DNA of 64,000 bases, taken from positions 124,001 to 188,000 of the forward strand of contig VCJN01002673.1 of assembly GCA_006384855.1 (NCBI GenBank), read 5' to 3'. The notes beneath the pieces are model-generated. The model saw nothing but the letters and a program-made list of their open reading frames with translations, ran no database searches and was not told the DNA's origin. This DNA comes from Tetraselmis striata. Lineage: Eukaryota > Chlorophyta > Chlorodendrophyceae > Chlorodendrales > Chlorodendraceae. Each line of letters begins with the position of its first letter. Positions within the stretch are counted from its first letter, which is position 1. Of the stretch, positions 21,194 to 33,642 are shown piece by piece. Both the position numbers and the translations under genes were made by a program.

Positions 21194-23172
21194 ATAGTAC
21201 TTGTTTACATATAAGTATACTTGCCGAAATGATGAGTGAGTTTCCACCCGTATTTGTACCCGTACCTTAAAAAAATTCGACAGCAGCGCATACTACAGAG
21301 AGCGATATTGTAAATTTATTTATATTAAATAAATGCAATATTTTTACCCGCAACAGTACTCCGCCCACGACACTCGGTTAAAGCCGGGGCACGCTTACCG
21401 CCGTACCCCTGAGCCCCATGAGGTATGCGCGAAATCGTATTCCGATTTCGCCACCTCGGCTCAAAGACTAATCGGGTTTTTCGGGCATTTCTACCCATCC
21501 ATACCCGACCCCAGCTTCTGCTAGCCGCGGTCAGCCCTTTTCTAGGGTTGCGGGTGGTACTATCGCGGGGTACAACTGAGAGGTAGCGTAGACGGAGCGA
21601 TGAAAAAATGCAATATTACAGGATGTGCTCCCCTACCACTACGCATGACCCTCGCTACTCACTGCCTTGGGAAAACTATTCACGGCCCCCGTATGCGGGA
21701 CCGTATCCGCCCAAAGCGAACGAGGGTCTACACCCCAGTCGTACACTAGTATGCATGCCGCGCCCATCTCCCGCACCTGTAGGCAAACGACTGAAACAAC
21801 CTGCGCCGAGAGTACAAGAGTTTCGCTCGCCTGTGCAAGTTGCCGTATGTTCGAGAGCGCGAACAGTTATATTAATTTAATAACTGTTATTATTATTTAT
21901 TCGTCGTTCGATGCTATTATACGATTACTGGTGCCAGCAGTACTGGCAGCGCGCGGCAGGTGGCGGCTCGCGGTAGGGTACGTCAAAATGGGGCCAGCAG
22001 TCTTGCCGGCCCTCATCCTCTGAGTGCAAAACTGACTCCGACGAAAACAGACGGGGGAAAACAGTTTGACGAGCAGCCGCCGCGAGAGCATCAGGTTAAT
22101 CCTTATAGCAGCACTGATTGCTGGCGCCCCCTGCCCGTACAAGTGAGCAACCCCTCACCTGGATGCCGCCTGCTGGTAAATTGTTCGTTATACTGTTGTG
22201 GGACTGGTCACTTCAATCATAACGAGCGGGAATTTCCTAAGCAAATATATCATAAGGAACGGCGGTTTGAATCTACGGAGTTAACTGTGTTGAATCCACC
22301 TCGAGCTGCCGCTATCGCTACAAGCAGTGTACTTGTAGGGGCATATAGGAACGCGTGCACTCGGTGCTGCGTCTATACTTCTGTCGCTGATACTATACCC
22401 GTCGTCGTTTGGTCGGGCCTGTGAGCGTTTAGTGGACGGGCATCCAGGCCGCAGGCGAAACCAGTCTGGCACTCTCGCCCCAGGAAGGTGCCGTGGTCAT
22501 AATATAGATTTCATTTATCAGAGCATGTGTATTGTGGTACTCATATCCATCAATGAATGCCCCCACGGACGAGCTGCAGCATACCCGGCGCAGCGCATCA
22601 CTATCGAGTGCGATCACACCGCGAGTAGTATATTGGCATCATCCGACTGTAATTTTCAAACTGCTGGATACACTGCTCTCGTCCGGCCTGAGTGCGTCGC
22701 GGCAGGGCGCCCGCCGTAGTAGTTGTATGTGCCGGGCATAACAGCAATGCTAATTTGAGTGTGCACCGTCGGGCTCCCGTCGCTCCGAGCGAAGGGGTAT
22801 CCACATAATCCTCCGATGTTGAAGTGTGGGATATAACCTGCTGTTCTGCTTACAGTATAGCCTGGCGGCCGGCGGGACTTGAGTTATGCATCATATACTC
22901 ATATAATAGTCTCAATGGGCCTCAGTGAATAAATAGCAGCGCAGCAGTATATAGCGTCGTCGGCGACTCTTTTCGTAAATGATGTGCGACGTTTATTTCT
23001 ATATAGTGACTCTGCATACGGGTTTTAGTGTCGAGACGTGTCGAGACCCCGATTCGCCATCATTTCATTCAAGCTACTTGTCATCCGAGTGTGGCTGTGT
23101 GCCGACTTCGCCTATATATCTTGCAATCGACTGTATCTCGCACCTGGCTGATGACCATTGTATACATCACAC
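21194..23172 (+). other. Unassigned; possible gag-like remnant
   Basis: Tyr/Pro-rich frames at 21333-21524 and 21608-21880 and a frame at 21960-22424 lie in a row on the plus strand. The last contains CCGTGHFNHNE, which weakly recalls a zinc knuckle (C-x2-C-x4-H-x4-C) with its cysteines disturbed. They could be remains of a retroelement gag gene, but the evidence is thin. Confidence 0.2.
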
Positions 23173-23205
23173 ATGTATTTTTGCGTCCCGATTCCAACGT
23201 ATAGG

Positions 23206-26200
23206 ATGAGGATGAATATGGCAAGCGTTTCCTCAAAGGACGACTGCCTCCGACCTTCGACCTGGAGTCTGAGCCAAATGACCAAGCCGCTGGCGACGAG
23301 CTTTAAAACTGTAACCGTCGTGGCAGTGCTGATTTTGCTGTTCCTGGCAGCTGAGTGCGTCGTATCTGGGAGGGCCTATCAACAACGTCCCACGACGTCA
23401 GGTGATTTTGCAGACTTTACGCTGAATCCCTGCTTGTAGATGCTGGAGTATTGACATTGTAGCGGCGTGCTGATGTTGCTGATTCACACAAGGGGGGGGG
23501 GGGGGGGGGGGGGGGAGGGCGCTTGCTGCTTAGCCATGGCGATCACATATTCCGTGGCCTAACTCACTTGTATATCATTCAGAACCAATAACCTGTGTTT
23601 TGACAACCCGATATTCTTCCCAGGAGACGGCACTCCGCTTGTTATTATAAGCGAGTTCATGCCTAAGCAGTCATCCGCAGGGGCGACTGTTCTTCAGGAT
23701 GAGGATGGCGACGCCTGCGACTGGATTGAGCTTCATAATTTAAGCGGAGAATCTGTTCAACTTTTGGTGAGTAACTTTGTCTTAATTGTGTTCTGTTTAT
23801 AAGCATTTGAATGATATAGCGTCATTTGCTGAGCAATTGCTAGATAAAGCTTGAAGTGGAATATGCACACTGTACGCTTTGCCTGACCCGGTCAATATTC
23901 AGTCATTGACTTGCAATTGAAACAGGGGTGGAGCCTCATGAACGGCGACGCTCCGAACCACTGGGTGTTCCCAAGCATATCATTCGCTCCAGGCGAATAT
24001 CTGCTTGTGCTGGCGTCTGGAAAAGACCGTGTCAATGGTACACGCCCGCTCCATACGAACTTCCGGCTGAAGTCCACTGGTCTGGAATATCTGGCACTCG
24101 CAGATGCAACGGGCCGTGTTGTGTGGGAGCATCCTCCACACGACACCATTCATATTCACCAAGATCCCCAGCTGGCATGGGCTGGAGTAAGCCTTGGTAT
24201 CCCAGATGAAGTTGAGCTAGCTGGAAACTTCCGTGCAGGTGATCACAAGCTTGGTTTTTGATGTATTGAGTATCCATTTCCTGTAGTATTTAGGCATAAC
24301 AGGCAGGATTGGGTGCATGCGCCATTCCCTGTGCTGGTGATTTCAGTTAACTTTCAAAGACACAGTGACATAGACACCGTTTCATTCATCAAGGTGGGTT
24401 TTTCTGCTGGTCACTTCTGAAGCGATTTCTGTAATGGCAGTCCCTCTAGCCTTCCCTACACCTGGAGAGGCAAATACTGAGGCCTTATACCGCGAGGAGA
24501 CAAGGATTGCATCTGCTACAAACCACATCCCGTGGCCCTATGATGGTGCTTCCTGCCATCATGGCTTCCCAGTTTTGCATCGTTTCCCATGTTGATTCAC
24601 TGGTCTTCACATCCACCTGCATGTTTCTGTAGCAGGAGTGACCATGACAGTTTTCTGACTATCTATCGTGCACAACATCCTACAGCAGATGCAAAGGAAT
24701 ATATTCAGTTCTGGGCAACAGTGCAGCATATGTCATCCGGGCCAAAACAGGAGGTGATGTTCTGCTGGCGCAAAAACTTTGGAAACTTTGAAGCGCAAGT
24801 AATGCTATTGGCTGGAAATTTGTCAGATGTCGTCTTCAGATATCGAGCGCGGATTCCAGCAGCACATATAATGTAAGACACACTGATATGTATGCATCGG
24901 GTGATGTGGCTTACCTATATGCATGCACTGTCTGGCCATCGCCGTCTTTCTTGATATGGCCTTTTGTGCCAATGCCGTTGTTTTCATTTTGGCAGGGAGG
25001 GAGACATCCTTCACTGGAGCTTTAAGGTGAGTATTGGTCGGGTGTTGCTCACACAGACATAATGCGCGTGTGAACTGACTTGGCTTGGCTTGCCAGGTTG
25101 GTGCCACCTGTACATTGGGCATCCATCGAAATACAGTCCAAGCTACATCATCAAGCGCACCTCCTGGGCCAGATGAATTTTATGCGGCTGTCTTTGAGAA
25201 CCCAAACACCTCAGTTCCAGCACTCTACTTGTACGCCGCCAACACCTCTTTTTTACTTCAGAAATGAATAGGATTTGGATTGTCGCGTTGAAGAGCTCTT
25301 ACTCGAGTTGCCTGCTCTGAAATCATGACAGAAGTGGCTGGCGTTGTACCCTGCTTTCTATGCAGGTGGACAGAGAGCTCTGGCAAAGCCATGAGTATAG
25401 AGGGAGACTATGGTCAGCTCGTGTTTCAAGGCAGAGTTTATCAAGATGTCCATGTCAGGCGCAGGGGCATGACCAGCCTACCATGGTCTAAAACCCAAGC
25501 TAAAATTAAGTTTTAAACGCCAGGTGAGCTGCTTTGACCTGGATTTCTGCATACAGTGTTGCATACTGAGGGTATATGCGCGTATATATCAGTGTACGTG
25601 GCCTGAGAAACAGAACGCGCGCGTGTCCTAGCCGGGCATAGAGTACACGTTGAGGGACGCAGCGCCAGAGCAGGTTTCTCAGTCATCCTCTAGGCCGGAG
25701 TGGCAGCATGGCCTGCATGTGGAGTGAGTAATATACCTGGTGTATACATGCACACTTGCGAAAAAGAAACCCCGTATAAGAACAAGCAATGACACATAAG
25801 AATGATTCCGGCCCAGCCAGCTATTATTCCAAGCTCAGCTACTCAGGTGCCAGCACTGGTTTAGAGGGAGAGGCGCGGGGTGGAAGAAGGGGAGTGTGTG
25901 TGTGTGTGTGTGTGTTGGGGGGGGGGGGGGGGGGGGGGGCACATTAGATTTCCAATGAGACACAAGCTTCAGATGCTGAATAATGGCATGTGTATATTTA
26001 GCTTTCAGGTGGCGCTGGCCGGTAACTGCTGATTTCTCGCCAATGCCAGTCTCGAAGATCAACCTGAACTCTTTCTACGTGGAGCCTGGCGAGCTTACTT
26101 ACATGCGCGAGCAAGTTGCTTATGAGGCATTGATGTCAGTACCTGTCATGTGCGACTGATGGGGGGGGGGGGGGGGGGGGGCTGATTACTTGGCATGGAA

Positions 26201-29200
26201 CCTGATGAATGCAACTGCAGGTAATTATCAGTCATTATCACGGAGATGATGTTACATCCTCCACATCAGCATACAATGGCAGGGGCTTTGATGTGTCACC
26301 TGCTAGATCGCTATTGTTCTGGCTGTTTGTACCATATCTAGAATATGCTCATCAACATGTACCGAAGGTTAAATGTGGATCATTTATCACATTCTATTCC
26401 ATTTGCAGGGAGGCAGGGGTGCTTTGCCCCTCTGTCGTTTTCATCTCCGACTTCATGTCAACGGCAAATTCTTTGGAGTATATGCGCTTGTGGAGCAAGT
26501 GGATGATAATTTCCTCAGGGTACTGTGCCAGCTATTGAACACATTCACATGTTACTTGCTTGCGATTGAAACGGGGGTCGCACAGTTCGTATTCCTAGCA
26601 TGTTTACCACTGTGTCATCTCTTGATCCCTCCAGAGCCGCGGTCTTCCCATTGGACCGTTATACAAATCAATCCATGGACAGTTGTCCAACTATCGCCAT
26701 GACGCTGAGAAAAGTTTGAAGTGGGCATACAAACCAATGAATACGCTTGGTGACGAAGGCTTTGACGAATTGCAAAGGTATGCGCAAGGTCCTTATCAAG
26801 TGGTTGGTCTGCAGGGGTCCTGGCAAGATATGGTAGGGATTGTATGGTATGATGCAAAGCTGATAAGCTGACAGCCTCGTTGCAACAGGCTGACGGTCGG
26901 CCTGGCCGGTGGAGCAAGAGACTATGGCAGAACTGACTTTGTTCTGAATAATATTGATGTCAGCCAGGTATGGCCTCAAAACCCATGAACCACGAAAACA
27001 AGCATGTTCACAGACTTCTTATGCATGTTTGTTGATGCTGTGCATGCCTTTGTCGGGAAGAAAAGGGCTCCGGCTTGTGATTGATGCACCACTAATTCCA
27101 TATAATATGCATGCAGCGATGCCATGAAGATGAGTTCCCACCACTGCCGTTGCTGATGGTTGCAGGTTGTCAATGAAATGGCCATGCAGACAGTCCTTCA
27201 TAATATTGATCGGTGCACTAAGAACTTCATATCATATTACAATCCGCAGTCTCAGCAATGGAGCATGATTCCATGGGATATGGATTCTGCATTTGGCATA
27301 GACAGAATGCTTGGTAAAGATACCACAATCATGATCCGCATTACGATCATGTCATCGCGCCTTTCCATCATGCTCCGTGTAATGTGACAACAGCCAGGTG
27401 AAGCTACTAAAACTTCTATCTGCGTCTGTTCATATGCAGGGGGAGCGCCCTTCGACAAGTACTGTATCTTGGCATGTCCACAGTGGAATCACCCGTATTA
27501 TTGCAATAGCGAGCATCCTCAGGTATAGAGTCACATTGTAGCGGTTGCATCAGCAATTACATGTGGAATGTGATATGTGCACTTGAGAGTCGTGTATCAC
27601 ACGCAGATAAAACATAAAAGCTGCACCTATACATGGGTACCCAGTGTTGGGAATTTCTTGTCGTTTGATCAGATGTTTAGTCGAGTTTCTGCGTATTCTG
27701 TTGTTGCACGGCATTCCACAACGTGCATCCTTAATCCAAATCACCCGGCACAGGACGAGGTCGGCTTCTGGACGGCTCACAGTAATGGCACTGCATCAGC
27801 ACTATCACAGGTGGGCCTGCACTGCTTGTATTAATGCCAAGCTTTACCTTTGATTCTTCATCTTTGCTTGCTCTCATGGAAGTTCAACGTGGAAGCTGAG
27901 GCTGCTTTATTATCTGTAGAAACTCTGATATGTTTTTCCTGAGTATCTACTCATTGTATTTACACTGCTGTGTGAGTGGCATCGTCTAAACTCTGCTTTT
28001 GGGATGACAGGATATACCGATGAAGATCTGGATTGATCCAAACAGTGATCGAACCCCATGGCCCAGCATATCTGGAGCGGCAGGAACTTACAACCATCTG
28101 GTGGACGCCATTCTGGACGTAAGATGCCGCATGCTTATATTGGATAGGGCAGCAATCAAGATTTTTTCCTCTGGCACTACATGCAAACTTGTTGTTCGTG
28201 AATCCGGACAAGCAAGGTTGGTGGAAGTCAGTGATGTGACTGTGTGCATGCATTATGGTTGCTTGGTACCATACCGATATTTATCGGGGTGGGTCGTGCT
28301 CGTAGAATTGCATCATAGATGGCGTGTGCATGATGGATATCAGACACAAACTGTGTAGCATGGGAAACATTGTCTTGACGCTGGCACGGCAGATCCCAAC
28401 CACACGAGATATGTATCTGAGGCGGCTGAGATCACTTGCTGACATCTACCTCAGCAGAGGAAATGGCTTCAGAAAGGTGTGCTGCTATACGAAAAAGGAT
28501 GTGCGACGTGTGACTTTCTTATTGAAAATCTAGTCACAGCAAAACAGCTGGCATGACACATAATGCCGCTACCGTGCTGACACCTGCCCCTGCAGATGAT
28601 CATGGACAAATATCGCGGCGTGATGGAGCATGCACAACTGGATAACCAGATTTGGAGAGCAGGCATCCCAGAACGTGGTTATTTGTAAGGGCACTTACCT
28701 CTCTTACCCTAACCTCTCCGGCTTGCGCAGCATCTCCGCCTTTTGTTTTGATAATCTGGCCCTATGATGTCACTGCAGAGAAATAGTGCCGGTGTGAGTT
28801 CCGTTGTGCGCTGCCAACCGCAGGCAACTGCTGAATGAGCAGCTACCCGAGAGGGCCCGGCAGTTGTTTGACGATTATGGACCAGCGGGTGAAGCTCCTA
28901 TCCTTCCAGAAAGCCAAGGCAGACACTCCCTGAGAGCACGCAGCGTGGACATAAGCGTGGAACAGCTTCCCAGTGACTCGAGTGACGGGTCTTATGTCGC
29001 TTTATATATTTCGAACAGCCATGGACAGGCTGTGGATCTGTCAGGATGGCAGCTCCGTGGTGATGTATCGTATGTCTTCGTCGCAGGGCAGGTCTTGCCA
29101 ACAAACAGTACTATTCAGATTTCTCCAATCGCAGATCTGGCGGATGGAAGTCGGTATATGTTCTCAGGAACGCCGAGGCAAGCTCCTGACCAGCAGTTCG

Positions 29201-29400
29201 AGTTCATGAACAACCGTGGTGCTGGAGTCCGTGTAGCGGTGGTGCAGGGGGCACACCGTCCATGCGCAGCCGTGCAGGGTACGAACAAACTGCGAGCAAG
29301 ATACCATCACGGGCCAGATTGGCGATTAGTTTTAGTTGAGAAGAAGTCCGGCCTTGTCTTGAAGAACATAACAACGCCCCTTCTCTGCTGCTATGGCTGA
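23206..29400 (+). CDS. CotH-kinase protein with lamin-tail-like domains
   Basis: About 20 exons. Those fixed by phase and GT-AG ends include 23206-23401, 23624-23766, 23926-24238, 24348-24393, 25366-25523, 26050-26138, 26409-26519, 26635-26777, 26889-26967, 27166-27313, 27440-27522, 28011-28118, 28393-28476, 28596-28684 and 28824-29400. Order of parts: a signal-anchor helix (VVAVLILLFLAA); a lamin-tail-type beta domain (LVIISEFMP, DWIELHNLSG, GWSLMN); the CotH region with RRRGMTSLPWSK, HVNGKFFGVYALVEQVDDNF, IPWDMDSAFG and TTRDMYLRRLRSLADIYL; and a second lamin-tail-like domain (VALYISNSHGQAVDLSGW). Known family: CotH proteins are atypical, usually secretory-pathway kinases; WDxDxAFG and the Glu of the VEQ motif match their active site. 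Exons near 24.45 kb, 24.64-25.26 kb and 27.65-27.81 kb are less certain. An extra T in the run near 25512 breaks the frame after KIKF, so either that exon ends otherwise, the copy is damaged, or the base is an error. Three poly-G runs lie in introns. Confidence 0.8.
23491..23515. repeat. Intronic poly-G run
   Basis: G24 inside intron 1 of the CotH gene. Further runs of G20 or more lie in later introns at about 25916-25939 (next to a (GT)n tract) and 26161-26181. Confidence 0.95.
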
Positions 29401-29555
29401 GATTGTATGCATAAAGACTGAATGATGCGGAATAGCCGCCTACTGTGTGTGATACTTCATGAAAATGATGTCTCTTCAATATTGAGCAGATTGAAACAAA
29501 AAAGCTCTGATTTGGGGTGTGCGGTATGCTATTGCCAGCACTGAGCGTTACTATC

Positions 29556-29560
29556 TGTAA
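29556..29560 (+). terminator. Possible TGTAA poly(A) signal
   Basis: TGTAA lies about 155 bases after the CotH-gene stop. Chlorophyte genes commonly use TGTAA shortly before the cleavage site. Confidence 0.35.
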
Positions 29561-30442
29561 CAACAATACTGCTGATTATTGCATGTATTCCTTGCATGAT
29601 GCTGAAGTCGCCGCACCGTCCTGCCAATGCCGCGCGCGTGCGCTTGTATGGTTATTGCCAGCAGCATCATTTTGGCAGCGCTCCACCTAAAAATAGCATT
29701 GAAAATATATAAAGATAATCAGATTACGTTATTATGACGGTGCTACTTTATTATAATTTTATGTTTGAGCTTTATATTTCTCTATTTACCCAATTATTAC
29801 TTAGGTGCCCAGCCCGTGCGCGGGGTGCGCCGTGATACACACCCACAGATAATATACACCCACAGCAGAAGTCATGCCCCCCTGTCAAGCATCAAATAAA
29901 CGATTACGCGCGTAAAACACCTTCCCTCCGGCAAATGTTCACTTCAACCGATGTTCGTGTATTGCCCGCAACGTACCCCGCTTGTTTCCCTCTTCGTATC
30001 CCGTAGGTATACTTTTGGGATGGAATGTTAGGGTTTCCACTATGACCCTACCTGCGTACTCATACTCATCAAACTCGGACCGATAGTTGAAACCAACAGT
30101 AAAGCAACCTAATTTGCTCCGAGGCACGCCGTGCATTGTGGTTAGGACTAAATTAGGGTTTGGGGTCTGCGGTGGGATTGATAGCTAATGCGAATGCCAG
30201 TTGGTTGATTTGTGCGAAGTCGGGAAACCATTCCGTCCAAACAGGGACAAATTAAAAAAGTGAAGGAAACGGGATGGTTACAAGAAGTTTGCGTCGTATG
30301 GGGCTGAAACTCCGTCCAAAATGGGACAAACATAAGGGCGAGGGGAACGTGATGGCTACAAGTAGTAGTTTGTGCCGTCGGAAGTTGAAACTCCGTGAAA
30401 GCCGGGACAAAACATATGAGCGGCTAATTTTGCGAAAGTAAA
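29561..30442. repeat. Intergenic DNA with ~80-bp tandem GTCC/GGGAC repeat
   Basis: 29.56-30.2 kb shows no gene. From about 30228 an ~80-base unit repeats two and a half times. Each unit has CCGTCCAAANNGGGACAAA followed by GGAA, GATGG and ACAAG. Cores lie near 30234, 30313 and 30394. Confidence 0.6.
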
Positions 30443-31782
30443 CTACATATCATCTTCGAGCACATAATCCCCTCGACGCTTTGCCGCCTCGAGTCTCCTC
30501 TTATTCGCCACTTGGAGCTCTGCCCGCTCCTCGTCTTCGGTCATTGGAAGGGGTAGCCCCGGCCACATCTCGAAGTCATCTGGACGCAGTCTTTGAGTCT
30601 CGTTCCATGGCTTCTCTTTGAACCATGAGGTCATCATGGAACAGTAATTTACCTATTTCGCACCGTGGAATTCATTTTGCACCGTAGGGTTTGGTTATAC
30701 CCTAGTTCCCGGCTCTACTATCAGTACTTAAGACTCACGGGTGGTGTAGCTTGGGTATGTAGACCTAGGGTGCAGTGTAGCATTCATCAGCGTGCAGGCA
30801 GCTGCGGCGCATATCCAATGCTGGTTTTGGAGCATTTTGTCCAAAATGGGACAAGATGAGGCAAATCAATATTTATTATGAGTAAATCCACCGGCTAGCC
30901 ACAAGACGTTGCTACTAGGTTATTCGTTGAGCATCCCCAACTCAAGCAAGTCCTTCTTTGTGGCTGCGTTAAACTTGACGACTCCGCCGGGTTTATTTTG
31001 CGTTGCGCTACTGGGGTGGTTGACATGACGTGGCCGCAGTTGTTTCTTGGCTGGCTGATTTGCCACCCAGTTTGCGCGTATGTCTTTACGACTTGGACGC
31101 TTTTACCGTACCACTTCTTTCTGACCACGGTGCCGTCCTCGTTGAGCACCACGCGACTTCCCGACGCGTCGTGGATGGCCTTCGCGTACGATAGGGGGAC
31201 GGCTTCAACATGCTTCCAAGGAAGCATTCGGCACTTCTCCCAGCTTGTGTCAAGTGGCTTCTTCCCTCCTTTTGTCTGCGCGTACAACCATAGGGGCATG
31301 AGAGGTTTGCCCTTTGCATCGGCATGGAAGGGTTCGTACACGGCCATGGTCAACGTGTCTTCGGTAGTCTCGCGCGACTTCACAAGCCCGATGACGAATC
31401 TCGACTCCCAATCACCAAGAGTTTCAGGACACTTGTCTTCCTCATGCACCTAATGATGGCCAAGACCGCGAGCTATGTTAGTCCCGGGCGAGACGCCACG
31501 CCATTTTTGTCCCAGATGGGACAAAATAACAAGTACGGTAGATGAACCAAATTGTTTTGTCCCGTAAAGGACAAAAATGACAAACAATGGGACTCACATC
31601 GGAGACGTCGATGACAACGAGGTTCGAGCCCTTGCATCGCTGGGCGATGTGTTGTCATGAAGCCTCTCCTTGGCACCGGCGTAAACTCCCCGGAAGGCGC
31701 TGTCATCTTGAAGCACTTGAGCTCGAACCTCGGCTTCAACGCGAGCGGCTTCGGCATTGTTGAGGTCTGCGTTGGTAGCCAT
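30443..31782 (-). CDS. Unrecognised multi-exon gene
   Basis: Minus strand. 31782-31600 opens with an ATG (MATNADLNNAEAARVEAEVR). In another frame of the same segment the peptide QRCKGSNLVVIDVSD ends at a donor GTGAGT (31597). It joins in phase to the exon after ATTAG (31449), which reads VHEEDKCPETLGDWESRFVI, then YEPFHADAKGKPLMPLWLY and SGSRVVLNEDGTVVRKKWYG. A last exon, 30637-30443, is Glu/Arg-rich (MTEDEERAELQVANKRRLEA). The sequence is clearly protein-like, but I do not know the family. Two palindromic TTTGTCC-GGGACAAA words lie in the intron at 31450-31596. Confidence 0.4.
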
Positions 31783-31808
31783 CGTGTGACGATGGGCTCT
31801 GCGTGCCG

Positions 31809-32390
31809 TTAACGTGGCCGCACGGCACTGCCTCCCTGGTGTGCATGGCTACGATTAGATCCATACCCAGAGATTGGCAAGATCATGGGGACTGTCGGCA
31901 TGGAGCCCTCTGACCTATACTGCAAGGTCAACACCCGAGCAGCTATTCTAGACCGGGCCGAGTTCCTTGACTCGATGAATCTGTCCCCCCCTTCTGGCTC
32001 CACCATCCCAGCCCAGCACCTAATCGACGCTACCGGCATGTTCAAGCACCCCCGGACGAATGGGACATCATCAGTGCGCACCCGCACCATGTGGCCTACG
32101 CCCTTGTAGCCACAGTTCGTCTTGTCCAGCTTGGGGTGCATGTAGGGCTCCTGCCCCTTGATGGCCTTAGGGCATGCCACACGCTCAGGGAAGAAGCCGA
32201 TCTCCGCGTGCAACCAAAGCCGTGCCTTGGTGCTTTGCAGCAATGGCATCCTCGAATGCTCCAATATTACATCCGCGTTGCGCTTGATCGCCCGCCGTGC
32301 GCACATCATGGTACACTGATGTACTATGTACTGCTGAAGCCGACGAGTGAGCGAAGAACCGGCGACCGAGGCGGACGAGTGCGAGTACAA
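31809..32390 (-). CDS. Unrecognised ORF, possibly upstream exon
   Basis: 193 codons, with RLWLHAEIGFFPERVACPKA, KLDKTNCGYKGVGHMVRVRT and RCWAGMVEPEGGDRF. Scattered Cys and Trp suggest a real protein segment. It lies just upstream of the gene at 30443-31782 on the same strand and may be part of it. The first 60 codons are less convincing. Confidence 0.3.
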   Translation of the reverse strand: MYSHSSASVAGSSLTRRLQQYIVHQCTMMCARRAIKRNADVILEHSRMPLLQSTKARLWLHAEIGFFPERVACPKAIKGQEPYMHPKLDKTNCGYKGVGHMVRVRTDDVPFVRGCLNMPVASIRCWAGMVEPEGGDRFIESRNSARSRIAARVLTLQYRSEGSMPTVPMILPISGYGSNRSHAHQGGSAVRPR

Positions 32391-33075
32391 GGAAAGGCGA
32401 ATAAGTACTGGTACGAGGACGCCAAGGCGTCAGTACGAGCGACTACAAGATGACTAGTAGTGCAAGACAGTATTACGAGTACCCGTAGAAGGGTGCGAGT
32501 AACCTGTACATATGCCTGCGTACCAGCAGCACCACGACTGTATGTCGGACGCGCTGGTGACTTTTGCTACTAGCGGATGAGATCACCTAGCGTAATTTAC
32601 CGAGCGCTACCTTAGGAGCGTCTTAGCAGTAGGTACTAGAACCTACTAGAACCATCTAGAACGCTTTAGCATTTGCTATAGCAATAGCAGATAAATATTA
32701 TATCACTGTGCTGCGGACAGCAGATGAAGGTGCTAGCAACCTGTCTGTAGTTAGTTATGTGTTACTAAAATAGCGATGGGCCGCGGGTTAGGACCGCACA
32801 CGTCGATTTTAGAATTAGTATAATAGTTACACGCAGCACAAGTGGCGGGAATTGGAATCAATACGCATCGCACGGAATGACGGAAACCAGCGACTATAAA
32901 TAGGCCGGCAACACCACCGCCGGGCCAGTCACCCAGGTTACCGACTTCCGGTACTGTAAGAATCCCTTTTCCCAAATCTCCGCCCATTATTCCTGGCCGT
33001 GTGGAATAACGATCCTATGGCCCCTCAGACTCAGCTCCTGCATTAGGACTATCTATAGCTAGACGACTATTCGGC
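32391..33075. other. No gene recognised
   Basis: Contains CTAGAAC/TAGAACC-type short repeats around 32636-32665 and otherwise featureless AT-richer DNA. Confidence 0.3.
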
Positions 33076-33560
33076 CTAAGTCCTAAGGGGGCTGTGACAT
33101 TTGGTTTCGGAGCCTGGTGTATGGCCGGTAGCCCCGGTACAACGGCAAATGTGGATGGGGTTCTTATCCGCCCCCTCAGCCGTGAGATCGGACGGGTGCA
33201 TGGCTGGGTTGCGGAGGGTAACCTGGATGTCCTGGCGTAGCACGGCCGTGATGGCGAAGGTGCTAAACCAGAAGGACAACTTGTGCAGCTCCCCCGACGG
33301 CTCCGTCGTGCCAATCGGGATAATCTCCAAGACGAGAGTGCACGGAAGCCCGAGCATGTGTAGTTCGCCGGTCGAGGTATGGCGGACGTTCTCGAAGCCG
33401 ACCTCGCCCACAAGAACGTTGTCGTCATGACCAAAGCTGGCCAGGTACCGCATGAAGCCGTAGGTGTTGAACGTCTAGCCGAGCTTGTTCGCACCGGGCA
33501 AGCTGAGGTATTGCAGCCGGCCATGCTCGTCGTTGAACAACTCCGGTTGGCCGCCTGGGT
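33076..33560 (-). pseudogene. Protein-like frame with one TAG, next to TIR element
   Basis: Minus strand. PGGQPELFNDEHGRLQYLSL, then a TAG near 33476, then TFNTYGFMRYLASFGHDDNV, HMLGLPCTLVLEIIPIGT and LSFWFSTFAITAVLRQDIQV to a stop at 33076. The residue mix (alternating hydrophobics, few repeats) is better than in the Arg/Ser-rich frame that overlaps it. Upstream it is cut by the TIR element that begins at 33643. The product is unknown. Confidence 0.35.
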
Positions 33561-33642
33561 TGGCCAGCCGCTGCCACGGCGCACCCAGCGACCCCCGAAT
33601 GGAGGTTTTAGCGCAATATAAATGTACGAACCATGTACACAT

